A stretch of DNA of 64,000 bases from GCA-2770975 sp050248915. GTDB lineage: Bacteria > Cyanobacteriota > Sericytochromatia > UBA7694. The stretch covers positions 56,724 through 120,723 of the forward strand of contig JBFWRL010000002.1 of assembly GCA_050248915.1 (NCBI GenBank). The letters run 5' to 3'. Each line of letters opens with the position of its first letter. Within the stretch, counting starts at the first letter, position 1. The notes beneath the pieces were generated by a model. It ran no database searches. It was not told where the DNA came from and saw only the letters and a program-made list of their open reading frames with translations. Positions 40,258 to 49,230 of the stretch are shown piece after piece. A program made the translations under genes and the position numbers.

Positions 40258-42494
40258 GCAAATCCCAACAGACGCCCGAGATGATAAGCCAAGGCGGCAG
40301 CCGTATAGGCCGTGCCACAGGTCAAAAACAAAATAAATCCCAGGTACGAGCGGCCAAATTCGTGGGTGACCGCACCCACCACCGAAATACAAGAGAGCAA
40401 AAGCAGGTTAAAAACCATATATGAAAAGGCCGACAGCGGCGTAAAAGTCTCGCGAATGGCAAGAGAAAGCGGTGATTCTTTGCTATCTGAGGCCATAACA
40501 AAAGGCGTGGGAAGGAGATTGCCGCTCACGTTGACAAAGGCTGTTTGGCCGGCACTTAAAAAAGCCTGTCCTTGAGCCAAGAGATCTTCGCTAAATGTGG
40601 TTTTGGCGGCTCCCGTATCTGGCTGCTGAACACTCAAGACCACCCCCAAAGTTCCCACGACCATTTCTTTGGCCATAAACCCTGGCAGAATGGCGGCCAC
40701 AGGCTCCCAACGTTCCCCAAAACCCAATGGCAAAAAGAGTGGTGCAATCGCCTGGGCAGAGCGGGCCAACACAGTCTGATCGGTGGGGGCACCATAGGGC
40801 AAATTCACAAGCGACCAAAGCAAAACCATCGCAACGGCAATCACGGTGCCCGCCTGTTTGATAAAGGCCTGGGTTTTGAGCCAGATCGAACCCCAGAGCA
40901 TTTTAATCGTGGGAAAACGGTAGGGAGGCAACTCCATCACAAATGCTGGAATTTCAGATTTAAAACGCGTTTTGCGTAAGACCACGGCCCAAAAAATCGC
41001 CACAGCAATACCAATCAAATAGAGCAATAAAATGATCAGGGCCTGCTGCTGCACAAAGAAAACCGAAGTAAACAGAGCGTAAATCGGCAGTTTGGCCCCA
41101 CAAGACATAAACGACAAAACCGCCACAGTGATCTTGCGGTCGGTTTCATTTTCCAGGGCACGACTGGCATAGACCGCAGGAACGTTGCAGCCAAACCCCA
41201 CCAAAAGCGGCACAAAGGCCTTGCCATGTAAACCAAAGCGAAACATAAAGCGGTCCATCAAAAAAGCTGCCCGTGCCATGTAGCCACTCTCTTCGAGCAG
41301 GGCCAAAAAGAGATAGAGAAAAATCAGAATTGGCACAAAACTCAAAACAAGACCGGCTCCCCCAATCACCCCTTCTTTGAGCAGCGAAATCAAAAAAGCG
41401 GGAATGGATAAACCCGCCAAAAACAATTCAACCCATTTGGCCAAAAAACCGTTAAAAAAGCCATCGATAAAGTCCACCAGGGGCGTGCTGATATCAAAAG
41501 TCAACTTAAAGACCAGATAGAGAATGCCCAGAAAAACGGGCAGACCACTCCATTCATTGAGCAAAACCCGATCCAGGCGATCGGTCAAATCTTGAACTGG
41601 TTTTTCGGGCAAAATCACACTCTTTTCGGCCAGGGCCGAGACGGCTTGTGTGCGACTCAGACTCAAAGCCCTTTCAATATCACCCACAGAGCCTTGCAAG
41701 GCTTGCCAGAGAACAGGAAAGGCATTGCTGAGATCGACACCATAAATCTCATTGATTTTGCTCAAGGTATAGGGATCTTTTTCCAAAAGTTTGAGCGCCA
41801 GCCAGCGCCGAGAGACGGATTCACTGACATAGGGTGCATGGGCAATTTTGTCGGACATCTGCTGAATTGCCGCTTCGATGGGCTCGGAAAAAAACAGGGG
41901 CCTGCCTTTTGCTTGGGACTCAATCACAGCAATCGCCTGAGTTAAAAGCGCATCAATGCCCCATTTCGTGGGCCCCACGGTCGGCACAATCGGAATCCCC
42001 AAAGCCTCAGACAAAGCCGTTTGATCGAGACGATACCCTTTTTCGACAAATTCATCCCACATATTCAGAGCCATGACCATCGGCACATCCATTTCAAGCA
42101 ATTGAAAGGTCAGATACAGGCTCTTTTCCAAATTGGAGGTATCAACCACGTTGATCACCAAATCGGGCTTTTCAAGCAGGAGAAAATCCCGACAGACGCG
42201 TTCTTCGAGGGTGTAGGGGCTGAGGCTATAGGTGCCAGGTAAATCGATCAAGCGCAGTTGATAATTGCCATAGCGCATGCTGGCTTCTTTTTTTTCGACG
42301 GTGACTCCCGGCCAATTGCCAACTTTGAGACGACTGCCCGAAAGGGCATTGATCAAAGCCGTTTTGCCCACATTGGGGTTGCCCGCAAAAGCAATGACCA
42401 ATTCTTTTAAGGCCGGGTCGGGCAAAGGAGCCGTAAAAAAGGGGGAAAGCGGACGCGAAGGCACAGCTTCAGTATCCTGAAGCGACTTGCTCAC
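40254..42494 (-). CDS. feoB: Ferrous iron transporter FeoB
   Basis: Inner-membrane Fe(II) permease driven by its N-terminal G domain. A 746-residue protein: G1 FAGNPNVGKTALINAL near residue 35, switch region VGNWPGVTVEKKE, G3 DLPGTYSL, G4-type ALNMWDE; then two Gate domains (GFGCNVPAVYASRAL; SFMSCGAKLPIYALF), as in the family. The start is uncertain: GTG at 42494 overlaps feoA by 26 nt, while a second GTG at 42464 lies just after the feoA stop. The gene stops 4 nt inside the convergent gene's end. With feoA it forms the uptake operon. Confidence 0.95.
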   Translation of the reverse strand: MSKSLQDTEAVPSRPLSPFFTAPLPDPALKELVIAFAGNPNVGKTALINALSGSRLKVGNWPGVTVEKKEASMRYGNYQLRLIDLPGTYSLSPYTLEERVCRDFLLLEKPDLVINVVDTSNLEKSLYLTFQLLEMDVPMVMALNMWDEFVEKGYRLDQTALSEALGIPIVPTVGPTKWGIDALLTQAIAVIESQAKGRPLFFSEPIEAAIQQMSDKIAHAPYVSESVSRRWLALKLLEKDPYTLSKINEIYGVDLSNAFPVLWQALQGSVGDIERALSLSRTQAVSALAEKSVILPEKPVQDLTDRLDRVLLNEWSGLPVFLGILYLVFKLTFDISTPLVDFIDGFFNGFLAKWVELFLAGLSIPAFLISLLKEGVIGGAGLVLSFVPILIFLYLFLALLEESGYMARAAFLMDRFMFRFGLHGKAFVPLLVGFGCNVPAVYASRALENETDRKITVAVLSFMSCGAKLPIYALFTSVFFVQQQALIILLLYLIGIAVAIFWAVVLRKTRFKSEIPAFVMELPPYRFPTIKMLWGSIWLKTQAFIKQAGTVIAVAMVLLWSLVNLPYGAPTDQTVLARSAQAIAPLFLPLGFGERWEPVAAILPGFMAKEMVVGTLGVVLSVQQPDTGAAKTTFSEDLLAQGQAFLSAGQTAFVNVSGNLLPTPFVMASDSKESPLSLAIRETFTPLSAFSYMVFNLLLLSCISVVGAVTHEFGRSYLGFILFLTCGTAYTAAALAYHLGRLLGFA

Positions 42495-42753
42495 CGTAGA
42501 GAATCACGGCATTACACAAACGAAACGCAATTCGGGTATTGCCCGTTTTAAGCAAAACAGAATGGGTTTGATTCCTTAACACAGTAATGACTTTACCTGA
42601 CTGAATGCCCATCGACTCCAAGCGTTTGCACAATTCACGCTCACCCTTCAGGGCCTGAATGCGCACCTGACTGCCAGGCGCAAAAAGTTGAATGGGGTGA
42701 GTGCCCTCTTTGATCAGGACTGGTTGATAAGGAATACTGCGGGCTGCCAACAT
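42469..42753 (-). CDS. feoA: FeoA domain protein
   Basis: A 94-residue protein with the FeoA SH3-like fold: IQLFAPGSQVRIQALKGERELCKRLESMGIQSG (in part: GERELCKRLESMGIQ), then VITVLRNQTHSVLLKTGNTRIAFR. FeoA is a small cytosolic partner that supports FeoB. The ATG at 42753 gives a usual length but lacks a strong Shine-Dalgarno. The reading frame is open upstream to 42837, but its first codons cover a Shine-Dalgarno that belongs to a separate 10-codon ORF (42780-42812). FeoA may depend on reinitiation after that leader. Confidence 0.85.
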   Translation of the reverse strand: MLAARSIPYQPVLIKEGTHPIQLFAPGSQVRIQALKGERELCKRLESMGIQSGKVITVLRNQTHSVLLKTGNTRIAFRLCNAVILYGEQVASGY

Positions 42754-42779
42754 GCAATTAAATACCCAATACGGTGATT

Positions 42780-42812
42780 TCAACCTGGATTTTTCCAGAT
42801 TGTCTCTACCAT
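42780..42812 (-). CDS. Ten-codon leader ORF before feoA
   Basis: An ATG at 42812 with the excellent Shine-Dalgarno GGAAGGAGGG seven nt upstream opens MVETIWKNPG and then stops (TGA) at 42780, 26 nt before the feoA ATG and in a different frame. This is the strongest ribosome-binding site in the neighbourhood. It may be a translated leader that controls feoA by coupling or reinitiation. A frameshift that split a longer FeoA is the alternative. Confidence 0.5.
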   Translation of the reverse strand: MVETIWKNPG

Positions 42813-42837
42813 AATCAACCCTCCTTCCAATTGTCAA

Positions 42838-43200
42838 TCAATTAAGTCCCGATCGTTCTTAAAATTACGTTTAAAAAATATTATTAATACAAATTATTTT
42901 ATATTTTTCTACCGAAAAATATTTATTATTTTGTTTCTACAAGCTAAAAATAGACTTCTAATATAATTTGAATATAAAATAAAAAATTATTAATTGATTA
43001 TTTTGCTAAAAATAAACCGCTAAAAGCAGATCTGACCTGAAGCCCAAACCTTAGAGAGAAATAGAGAAATCTATTATAATAAAATATTATAAAAATATTT
43101 TATCAAAACAAAATGACTTGATAAAACATTTTTTTTAATTTATCACATCTAAAGAATATTAAAATTGACACTAATAATAGTATTTATAAAACGGAATTAC
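42838..43200. other. Very AT-rich intergenic region
   Basis: About 360 bp with very high A+T, rich in ATTATT/AAAATA runs, between feoA and the small Cys protein gene. It contains no ORF with a credible start, no convincing terminator and no clear Fur-box consensus. The feoAB promoter must lie at its left end but cannot be fixed by eye because of the low complexity. Confidence 0.5.
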
Positions 43201-43210
43201 GCGAAATCAA

Positions 43211-43240
43211 TTGACATCTCACTGATTTCTTTCCTAGACT
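43211..43240 (+). promoter_or_regulatory. Promoter of the small Cys protein/cinA operon
   Basis: TTGACA (43211-43216), 18-bp spacer, TAGACT (43235-43240), 47 nt before the ATG at 43287. A good match to the housekeeping consensus. Confidence 0.72.
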
Positions 43241-43286
43241 GAGAAGAATCAATCCAAGTGTAAGCGCCAGAAGGGAAGAGAGAAAG

Positions 43287-43667
43287 ATGAGCGATTCAAC
43301 CCCGGAAAGTAATCAAGGTCTCATGGCCCGCAGTCCCAACGGCAGTGTTCATTATTGTGCTTGCTGTGGCAAAGTCAGTGTCAGCTATAAAAATATCATG
43401 CTGCCGCTCTCTTTAAATGGATTGGACTCCTGGTATACATTGCTGGAACAGAAATATCTTTCTTTGTCTTTGGAAAGCCCGCCCGATTTCCCTGTTCGCA
43501 TTCGTGTCTCGGGGGTTTTTGTGTCCTTCCAGCCAGTAGAACTCGATGAATTATTGGCGTTGATCCGCATGGCCAGTCTCGAAATCCAGCGTTTTAAATT
43601 GGAAAAACTCTTTCATTTAAATACCAACCTGAGTCCAGCCCCTGAAACCCAAGCCCATGAACATTAA
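43287..43667 (+). CDS. Small protein with CxxC motif (DUF6686-like)
   Basis: A 126-residue soluble protein. The segment VHYCACCGKVSVSYKNIMLPLS contains Cys-x-Cys-Cys (CACCG), likely a metal-binding knuckle, followed by a beta-rich domain (FPVRIRVSGVFVSFQPVEL) and a helix (DELLALIRMASLEIQRFKLEKLF). It resembles the small DUF6686-type proteins, from memory only. Start behind AAGGGAAGAG. It overlaps the cinA-like gene by 11 nt, so both are translated together. Function unknown. Confidence 0.72.
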   Translation: MSDSTPESNQGLMARSPNGSVHYCACCGKVSVSYKNIMLPLSLNGLDSWYTLLEQKYLSLSLESPPDFPVRIRVSGVFVSFQPVELDELLALIRMASLEIQRFKLEKLFHLNTNLSPAPETQAHEH

Positions 43668-44778
43668 ACGGGTCTGTGTTTTGGCGATAGGGACCGAACT
43701 GAGTACAGGGCAAATCGTCAATAGCAATGCAGCCTGGCTCTCCGAACAATTGACCGAATTGGGCGCAGAAAGCTGTTGGCACTTGACCGTCGCAGATGAT
43801 CGCCCGAGCATTTTACACGCGCTGAAACAGGCCGCTCTCTATGCAGATTTAATTCTGGTCACCGGCGGATTGGGGCCCACCTCCGACGATTTTACCCGTG
43901 AAGTGATCGCAGACTGGATCGGCCAAGTTCTGGAATTTGATCCCACATCCTGGGAGCAATTGGAACAGCGAGCGCAAATGCTCAACTTTCAACTCTCTGC
44001 CAGTCAAAAACAACAGTGTTATTTTCCCAGGGGCAGTCGGGTTTTGGCTAATCCAGCAGGAACGGCCAATGCCTTTATTTATCAGCATCATGAGAATCTG
44101 GTTGTCGCTCTGCCTGGTCCCCCCAGTGAAATTCAGGCGATTTGGCAAGCCCATTTGGAAGCAGAATTATCACCGCATTTGCCCGGCAAAGCCCAACACA
44201 CGCTCTACCGCTGGCAATGTATGGGTCTGCCTGAAGCCGATCTCGGCGAAAAAGTCGAGGAGGTGGTCCAGGGCAGTGGTTTTCAGACCGGTTACCGCGT
44301 CCATTTTCCCTATATCGAAGTCAAACTCTGGGTGCCTGCCAAGCAGTCGGGAGAGCCCTGGCTGACACAACTCGACTTGGCTTTGGCCCCCTGGACGGTG
44401 CTCAAAGACGATCAAGACCTGGCTGAATTGCTGCTGCAGGCCCTGCCTGCAGACCAACCTGTCGTATTTTCAGATGCGGCCAGTCAGGGTGTCTTGGCTC
44501 AACGGTTACAGCCTTTTTTAAGCTCAGTCAAACAGGGAAACGCACTCAGCGTAAACACACTTTATCGGTCTGAGACAGCCCCTTTCGCCCCTCCGCTCCA
44601 GGGCCTGCACTTGGGTTTGCAGTCCCTGGCAGCAGGCCATTGGCAGGTCAACCTACAAGCGGCTCAACGTGCCGAGCAAACGGAACTCAGCCCACGTTAT
44701 CCTGCGGAAATGCAGTCCCGCAACCAGCACTATCTGGTCGAACGCGCCTTACAGATTTGGCTGAATTGGCTGCGCTGA
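43657..44778 (+). CDS. CinA-like protein with degenerate C-terminal domain
   Basis: A 373-residue protein. Residues 1-~170 are a normal CinA/MoCF molybdopterin-binding-fold domain: CVLAIGTELSTGQIVNSNAAWL, LILVTGGLGPTSDDFTRE, and ALPGPPSEIQAI. This domain hydrolyses ADP-ribose in some CinA proteins. The second half occupies the place of the PncC nicotinamide-nucleotide amidase domain, but its active-site motif (AESCTGG in the family) reads FSDAASQGVLAQRL, and the later conserved glycines and serines are not evident. The NMN-deamidase function is therefore probably lost. It overlaps the upstream small Cys protein gene by 11 nt. Confidence 0.87.
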   Translation: MNIKRVCVLAIGTELSTGQIVNSNAAWLSEQLTELGAESCWHLTVADDRPSILHALKQAALYADLILVTGGLGPTSDDFTREVIADWIGQVLEFDPTSWEQLEQRAQMLNFQLSASQKQQCYFPRGSRVLANPAGTANAFIYQHHENLVVALPGPPSEIQAIWQAHLEAELSPHLPGKAQHTLYRWQCMGLPEADLGEKVEEVVQGSGFQTGYRVHFPYIEVKLWVPAKQSGEPWLTQLDLALAPWTVLKDDQDLAELLLQALPADQPVVFSDAASQGVLAQRLQPFLSSVKQGNALSVNTLYRSETAPFAPPLQGLHLGLQSLAAGHWQVNLQAAQRAEQTELSPRYPAEMQSRNQHYLVERALQIWLNWLR

Positions 44779-44823
44779 ACCCACAGAGATGTGCGCTATT
44801 ACCTGCCTGAATAAGAAGGCTTG

Positions 44824-44832
44824 TGATAGAAT
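44824..44832 (+). promoter_or_regulatory. Extended -10 promoter before the LCP gene
   Basis: TGA-TAGAAT, hexamer at 44827-44832, about 130 nt before the ATG at 44962; weak -35. The 44833-44961 leader shows no recognised riboswitch. Confidence 0.5.
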
Positions 44833-44961
44833 CAATGTGATCGGGAGACATCTAAACCCACTCCCCAAAACCTGACAAGACAGGAGCATTCAGGCCACAT
44901 CTCATGATTCGCTGATCTTTTGCTGAAGATCAACCGAGAAAACGGCGAGAATGCCAACTGA

Positions 44962-46653
44962 ATGAAAAAAAATATAAACGCCCTCCCCCCCTCTTTACGC
45001 CCACGCCAAACCCAACGTCTGAATATCTGGTTTCGCGCCCTTTTGGCTGCCGCCATTGTCTGCGGTTCGCTGTCCGTCGGTAGTGTGATTGGGGTTTTGG
45101 CTTCCACGTTTGGCCAAACGGCCTCGGGTTCCAGCTTGGATGAGGCCAACATTGTCAGCCAGCTCACCAAAAAAATAGAGGGACTGGGCAGTTCGTTCTC
45201 CTCGGGCAAAAACGAAGGGGTCTTTTCCAAAGAGGGCACCAATCTGGATCCCTGGACGATTTTAACCAATTTTCGCCAACTCGATCGCAAAATCAATATT
45301 CTTGTGCTGGGCAGCGATTATAATTATGTGCGCGGCAAACGCGTCAGCGACGAAGAAGCGGGTACCCGCAGCCGCACAGATACCATTATGCTACTGGGCC
45401 TAGACCCCAATAAAGGCGAGGTCAATATTCTCTCGATCCCACGTGATACCCGCGCCCTTTTAACGGGCCACCACTACGATAAAATCAACGCCGCCATGGT
45501 CTATGGCGGAATCGATTTGGTCAAGAGCACGGTTTCGGATCTGACGGGTGTGCCGATAGATTACCATATGGCGCTCAAAGTCGATGGCCTGATCAATATG
45601 GTCGACATCATTGGTGGGGTCAAAATTTACGTCGAAAAAGACATGTATTATGTCGACGAAACCGCACATTTGGGAATCAATATTCACAAGGGCTGGAAAC
45701 GCATGAGCGGCGAACAAGCCCACCAGTTTGTGCGCTTTCGCAAAGATGAGTTGGGCGATATTGGCCGTGTGCAACGGCAACAACAATTTATCAAAGCGGT
45801 GATCGATCAGATGATGGTGCCCACCTCCTGGATCAAAATCCCCGAATTGCTCTCTCGCCTCAACCAAAATATCGAGACAGATATTCCCAATGAGGTCTTG
45901 GGCCAAATCGCCCGCCTGGGAATGAGTTCGAGCAAAGACAAAATCAAAATGGTGATGTTACCAGGCACCTTTTCGGGCAGTGCCTACCAGGCCAGTTACT
46001 GGCTGGTCAACCCTGAAGCCGCCCGCGAGGTGATCACGGGCATGTTTCCCGATTCCACCTTGGCCAATTATGACCTAGCGTCTCAGCCTTTGCCGGAAGG
46101 CAATAACAATCAACGCTACCGGATTTCGGTCTGGAATGGCACCGACGATTATCAGGCGGGACGAGAAGTGGTTAAACGCCTGAGAACAGCGGGTTTTAAT
46201 GTCTGGGCCATTCGCAAGGCCCCAACTGACAGCCTGGTAACCAAATACATTGCTCAGACAGGAAAAACGGAAATACTGCCCCAACTGCAACAGGCTGTGG
46301 GTTTTCCTGGCGAAAAAATTGCCGCCAGTGTGGGTGACTTGGGCACCGAATTTACGGTGATTATTGGTCAGGATTTGGTCCGCCAGATTCAGACCCTGCC
46401 GCCACCCGTAGCCCCAAACACAACTCAGACCACGACAACCGCTCCACCCGCCCAAGCCGCTCCCAGCTACCGGCGAAGTCAGCAGACCCGCTATCCCCGC
46501 CGCAGTACGGTTCAGTCGAATTATGAAAACAACCGCAATCGACAGCCCCAACCCGCCGCCAACAGCGAAATAGGGGAAACTCCTTTTGAAAATCCCCCAG
46601 TACCTGACTCGGTAAGTCGCTCGACCATCAGTGTCGACCCACTTTATAACTAA
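44962..46653 (+). CDS. LytR-CpsA-Psr family cell-wall glycopolymer transferase
   Basis: A 563-residue membrane-anchored protein. One transmembrane helix near residues 28-50. The LCP domain (~110-280) carries INILVLGSDYN, the conserved arginines and aspartates in TRSRTDTIMLLGLDP, ILSIPRDTRA, YDKINAAMVYGG and QFVRFRKDELGDIGRVQRQQ. A LytR_C domain follows (~365-475; ISVWNGTDDYQAGREVVKRLRTAGFNVW, in part), then a disordered tail. LCP enzymes attach polyprenyl-linked glycopolymers to peptidoglycan or other acceptors outside the membrane. Presence in an envelope with TolC and lipoproteins suits cyanobacteria-like lineages. It converges on the TolC gene, 7 bp apart. Confidence 0.93.
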   Translation: MKKNINALPPSLRPRQTQRLNIWFRALLAAAIVCGSLSVGSVIGVLASTFGQTASGSSLDEANIVSQLTKKIEGLGSSFSSGKNEGVFSKEGTNLDPWTILTNFRQLDRKINILVLGSDYNYVRGKRVSDEEAGTRSRTDTIMLLGLDPNKGEVNILSIPRDTRALLTGHHYDKINAAMVYGGIDLVKSTVSDLTGVPIDYHMALKVDGLINMVDIIGGVKIYVEKDMYYVDETAHLGINIHKGWKRMSGEQAHQFVRFRKDELGDIGRVQRQQQFIKAVIDQMMVPTSWIKIPELLSRLNQNIETDIPNEVLGQIARLGMSSSKDKIKMVMLPGTFSGSAYQASYWLVNPEAAREVITGMFPDSTLANYDLASQPLPEGNNNQRYRISVWNGTDDYQAGREVVKRLRTAGFNVWAIRKAPTDSLVTKYIAQTGKTEILPQLQQAVGFPGEKIAASVGDLGTEFTVIIGQDLVRQIQTLPPPVAPNTTQTTTTAPPAQAAPSYRRSQQTRYPRRSTVQSNYENNRNRQPQPAANSEIGETPFENPPVPDSVSRSTISVDPLYN

Positions 46654-46660
46654 AAACGTT

Positions 46661-48109
46661 CTAGCGCAGGCGGTTGAGGATATCGAGTCCCAGGGCTTGA
46701 TAGAGACGCGCCAAGCGGGTATTTAAATCAAAGCGGGCCGTGATCAGTGAGTTTTTGGCCTGCAAAACAGTCAATTGGGCATTGAGTACATCCATGCCTA
46801 TGCCCACGCCTTCGCGGTAACTGACTCGCGCCACACGGAGATTTTCTTCGGCCACTTGGACACCGGCCTGGGCCATTAACATCCGCTCTTTGGACTCTTG
46901 AATGTCGAGATAAGCCTGTTTGACTTCGACAATCACCCGCTGACGCAACTGATCGAGATTGATCTGGGCCTGGGTTGCACTCTGCTGGGCCCGTTGGGCT
47001 TTGGCATTGGCAGCCAAACCATCAAAGATCGGCCAGTTCATATTCAGGCTGTAATTCATATTCTGCACATTGTTGGTATTGCCACCGGTGACCTGGTTGT
47101 CTTGCAGGCTGTAAACCACCTGGGCCGAAATGGTCGGCCAAATACTGCGGCCTTGGATCGTGGCATTGAGTTCACTCATCTCTTTTTGCATGGCCAATTG
47201 ACGCACTTCAGAGCGCATATCGAGAGAATTTTTGAGGCTGTCGGTTTCTTCTTTGTCGAGATCGATCACCGTGGCCTGGCGGTTGAGTTCGAGCGGAAAA
47301 TCAGCTTCGCGCCCCATGGCCAAATTGAGGGACATTTTGGCTTTTTCGTAATTGCCCATGTCCTGGCTCAAGCGCTGTTGAATCTGAATGACCTGACTTT
47401 GGGCCTGCAGGATATCGAGTTTGACCCCGGTTCCGGCTCTGAGACGGGCCTCAGCCATGCGCACTTGCTCACGGGCCTGCTCCAGCGATTCTCTGTCGAT
47501 CTGGGCCACTTCCCAGGAGCGCAGGGCATTAAAATAGGCATTGGTCACCTGATAGGCCACATTCTGGCGGGCCAGACGCAGGCTTTCTTCCATCAGACCG
47601 ACATTGATCTGGGCCAGACGCACCCCATCGACAATGCGAAAGCCTGCAAAGAGCAATTGGCTCAAGGTCAAACGGCTTTGAAAAGTATTGACGCTGGCCA
47701 GGCCCAAAAAAGCCGCCAATTGGGGGTTGCTGCCCAAGCCGCCACTGCCAGCCCCGCCACTGGTATCTGAGGCCGAACCGAGGCGAATCGGGTCTTGACG
47801 GCCATAACTGGCCGTCAAACTCAATTGAGGCATCCCCTGGGCGCTGGTTTCGGTGATTTGCAGACGGGCATCTTTGATTTTTTCTTCGGCCAGGAGCACA
47901 TCATAATGGCTGCGCAAAGCCACATCAATCGCCTCTGTTAGGGTCAGAAAAAAACTGGGGGCCACAGGATTGGCCGGCGCCACAGCTGGTGCCGAGGAGG
48001 CCTGAGGGGCAGGGCTCGAAGGAGCCGGACTGGCCGGGGTCTCCGCCGCCTGGGCAGCGCCACAGAAAAGGGTCAATGCCAAAAGGGGAAAGGTCAGCAC
48101 ATGTCTCAT
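46661..48109 (-). CDS. TolC-family outer-membrane efflux protein
   Basis: A 482-residue outer-membrane channel. The signal peptide ends near AAQAAE; a Pro/Ala stretch follows. Two OEP repeats are visible: ALRSHYDVLLAEEKIKDARLQI ... TNAYFNALRSWEVAQIDRES, and the second half with SLDMRSEVRQLAMQKEMSEL ... VKQAYLDIQESKERMLMAQ ... YREGVGIGMDVLNAQLTVLQAKNSLITARFDL (in part). The start at 48109 overlaps the preceding gene's stop (ATGA). It is the last gene of marR - outer-membrane protein - tolC. It is the likely exit duct for the RND pump encoded divergently at 52-56.5 kb. Confidence 0.92.
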   Translation of the reverse strand: MRHVLTFPLLALTLFCGAAQAAETPASPAPSSPAPQASSAPAVAPANPVAPSFFLTLTEAIDVALRSHYDVLLAEEKIKDARLQITETSAQGMPQLSLTASYGRQDPIRLGSASDTSGGAGSGGLGSNPQLAAFLGLASVNTFQSRLTLSQLLFAGFRIVDGVRLAQINVGLMEESLRLARQNVAYQVTNAYFNALRSWEVAQIDRESLEQAREQVRMAEARLRAGTGVKLDILQAQSQVIQIQQRLSQDMGNYEKAKMSLNLAMGREADFPLELNRQATVIDLDKEETDSLKNSLDMRSEVRQLAMQKEMSELNATIQGRSIWPTISAQVVYSLQDNQVTGGNTNNVQNMNYSLNMNWPIFDGLAANAKAQRAQQSATQAQINLDQLRQRVIVEVKQAYLDIQESKERMLMAQAGVQVAEENLRVARVSYREGVGIGMDVLNAQLTVLQAKNSLITARFDLNTRLARLYQALGLDILNRLR

Positions 48110-49230
48110 TGCAGTTTTGCCGCCAAGGTCCAAGGATCAACTGACACACCGAGATTAAAGAAATGCACGTTGTTCAGATAATTGGCCCCAACACCGTACC
48201 AGAGCTGGGTATTATAATTGGCCACGGCGTAGACACCGGGGATAATTTCAAAGCGGCCTTTGATGCCCAGATCTCCGGCCAGCAAATAGTGAATCGGACT
48301 GCCTGTGCTGTTTTTGACAAAGTTCAAACCCACAGGGTAGAGGCTGAGATCGGGAAAAAGACTCAGGCGGTCATTGATTTTCCAGGCCAAGCTGGCACGT
48401 CCCCCCAGTGAGAGGCGATTTTGCTCATAGTCCATAATACTGCCTGTAAAAGCCACGGGGGCCTGATCCTGACTGCTGCGGTTGTCGGGGGACTGGTTGT
48501 GAAAGAGGATGTCTCCGCCGAGATAGAGTTGCAGACCGGGTTCTAAATCTTTGACCCAACCTGCGCCCACTTTGGCCTGCAGGGTATTGATAAAAAAGGC
48601 GGGCTGAAAGGGGAAATTGGCGATATCAACAGGCAAACGGCCCCGGTAAAAATGCCCGCGCATCACCAGCGGATAAAAGAGCATGAGATCGGTGTCGAGG
48701 CCCATTTCATTCAGGGCAAAGCCATTGCTAAAGACATTTTGATCGGCCAAGAGCGAATAATTCAACTGGTAAAAGAGGGTGAAGTTGTCACCAAAGACAC
48801 GGTTATTGGGCGTGGCGTCGGGTTTGCTGTGGGCGGGCGCCAGATTGGAATGGTAGGTACTCAGTGGCTGCAACTGAATCCGCAATTTGGCGGCGCTGTT
48901 TTGAAAGGGCAGCGCCACAGGTTCATAGCCCTCGCGCGAAAAGATCAAGCTGCTGGAAAAACCACGCATCAAACGCATTTCAAAGACGCCGCCGGCCTTG
49001 CTAAAGACGGCATTGAGGGAGTCCTGTTGTTTGATATACACACCTTCCAAGGGCAAGCCCGTCACGGCGTCTTGAATCACACCAGAAACGCTTATCACCG
49101 ATTCAGCGGGCGTTTCAGCCGACTGGGCCAGAGTGGGTGCCCCAGAGCGCGGGGCTGTAGGTGCCTGTTGGGCCCAGACAGGCCCGGTCAGCAAAAATGT
49201 CAGAGCGGTAAATACAAGTTTATTCCACAT
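48106..49230 (-). CDS. Outer-membrane-like protein with carboxypeptidase-regulatory-like domain
   Basis: A 374-residue protein with signal peptide (FTALTFLLTGPVWAQQA). Residues ~45-115 form a CarboxypepD_reg-like/Ig-like beta domain: ISVSGVIQDAVTGLPLEGVYIK and FSREGYEPVALPF. The remaining ~240 residues show alternating amphipathic strands (LFYQLNYSLLADQN, AKVGAGWVKDLEPGLQLYLGGDILF, RLSLGGRASLAWKINDRLSLFPDLSLY) consistent with a 10-12-strand beta-barrel. It overlaps marR by 11 nt and tolC by 4 nt, so expression is tied to efflux. It could be an outer-membrane accessory of the pump. Specific family not identified. Confidence 0.78.
   Translation of the reverse strand: MWNKLVFTALTFLLTGPVWAQQAPTAPRSGAPTLAQSAETPAESVISVSGVIQDAVTGLPLEGVYIKQQDSLNAVFSKAGGVFEMRLMRGFSSSLIFSREGYEPVALPFQNSAAKLRIQLQPLSTYHSNLAPAHSKPDATPNNRVFGDNFTLFYQLNYSLLADQNVFSNGFALNEMGLDTDLMLFYPLVMRGHFYRGRLPVDIANFPFQPAFFINTLQAKVGAGWVKDLEPGLQLYLGGDILFHNQSPDNRSSQDQAPVAFTGSIMDYEQNRLSLGGRASLAWKINDRLSLFPDLSLYPVGLNFVKNSTGSPIHYLLAGDLGIKGRFEIIPGVYAVANYNTQLWYGVGANYLNNVHFFNLGVSVDPWTLAAKLQ

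Noticed and set aside
42838..42960. Fur box before feoAB
   Set aside because: The AT-rich sequence gives many partial ATTATT matches but no convincing 19-bp GATAATGATAATCATTATC-like site.
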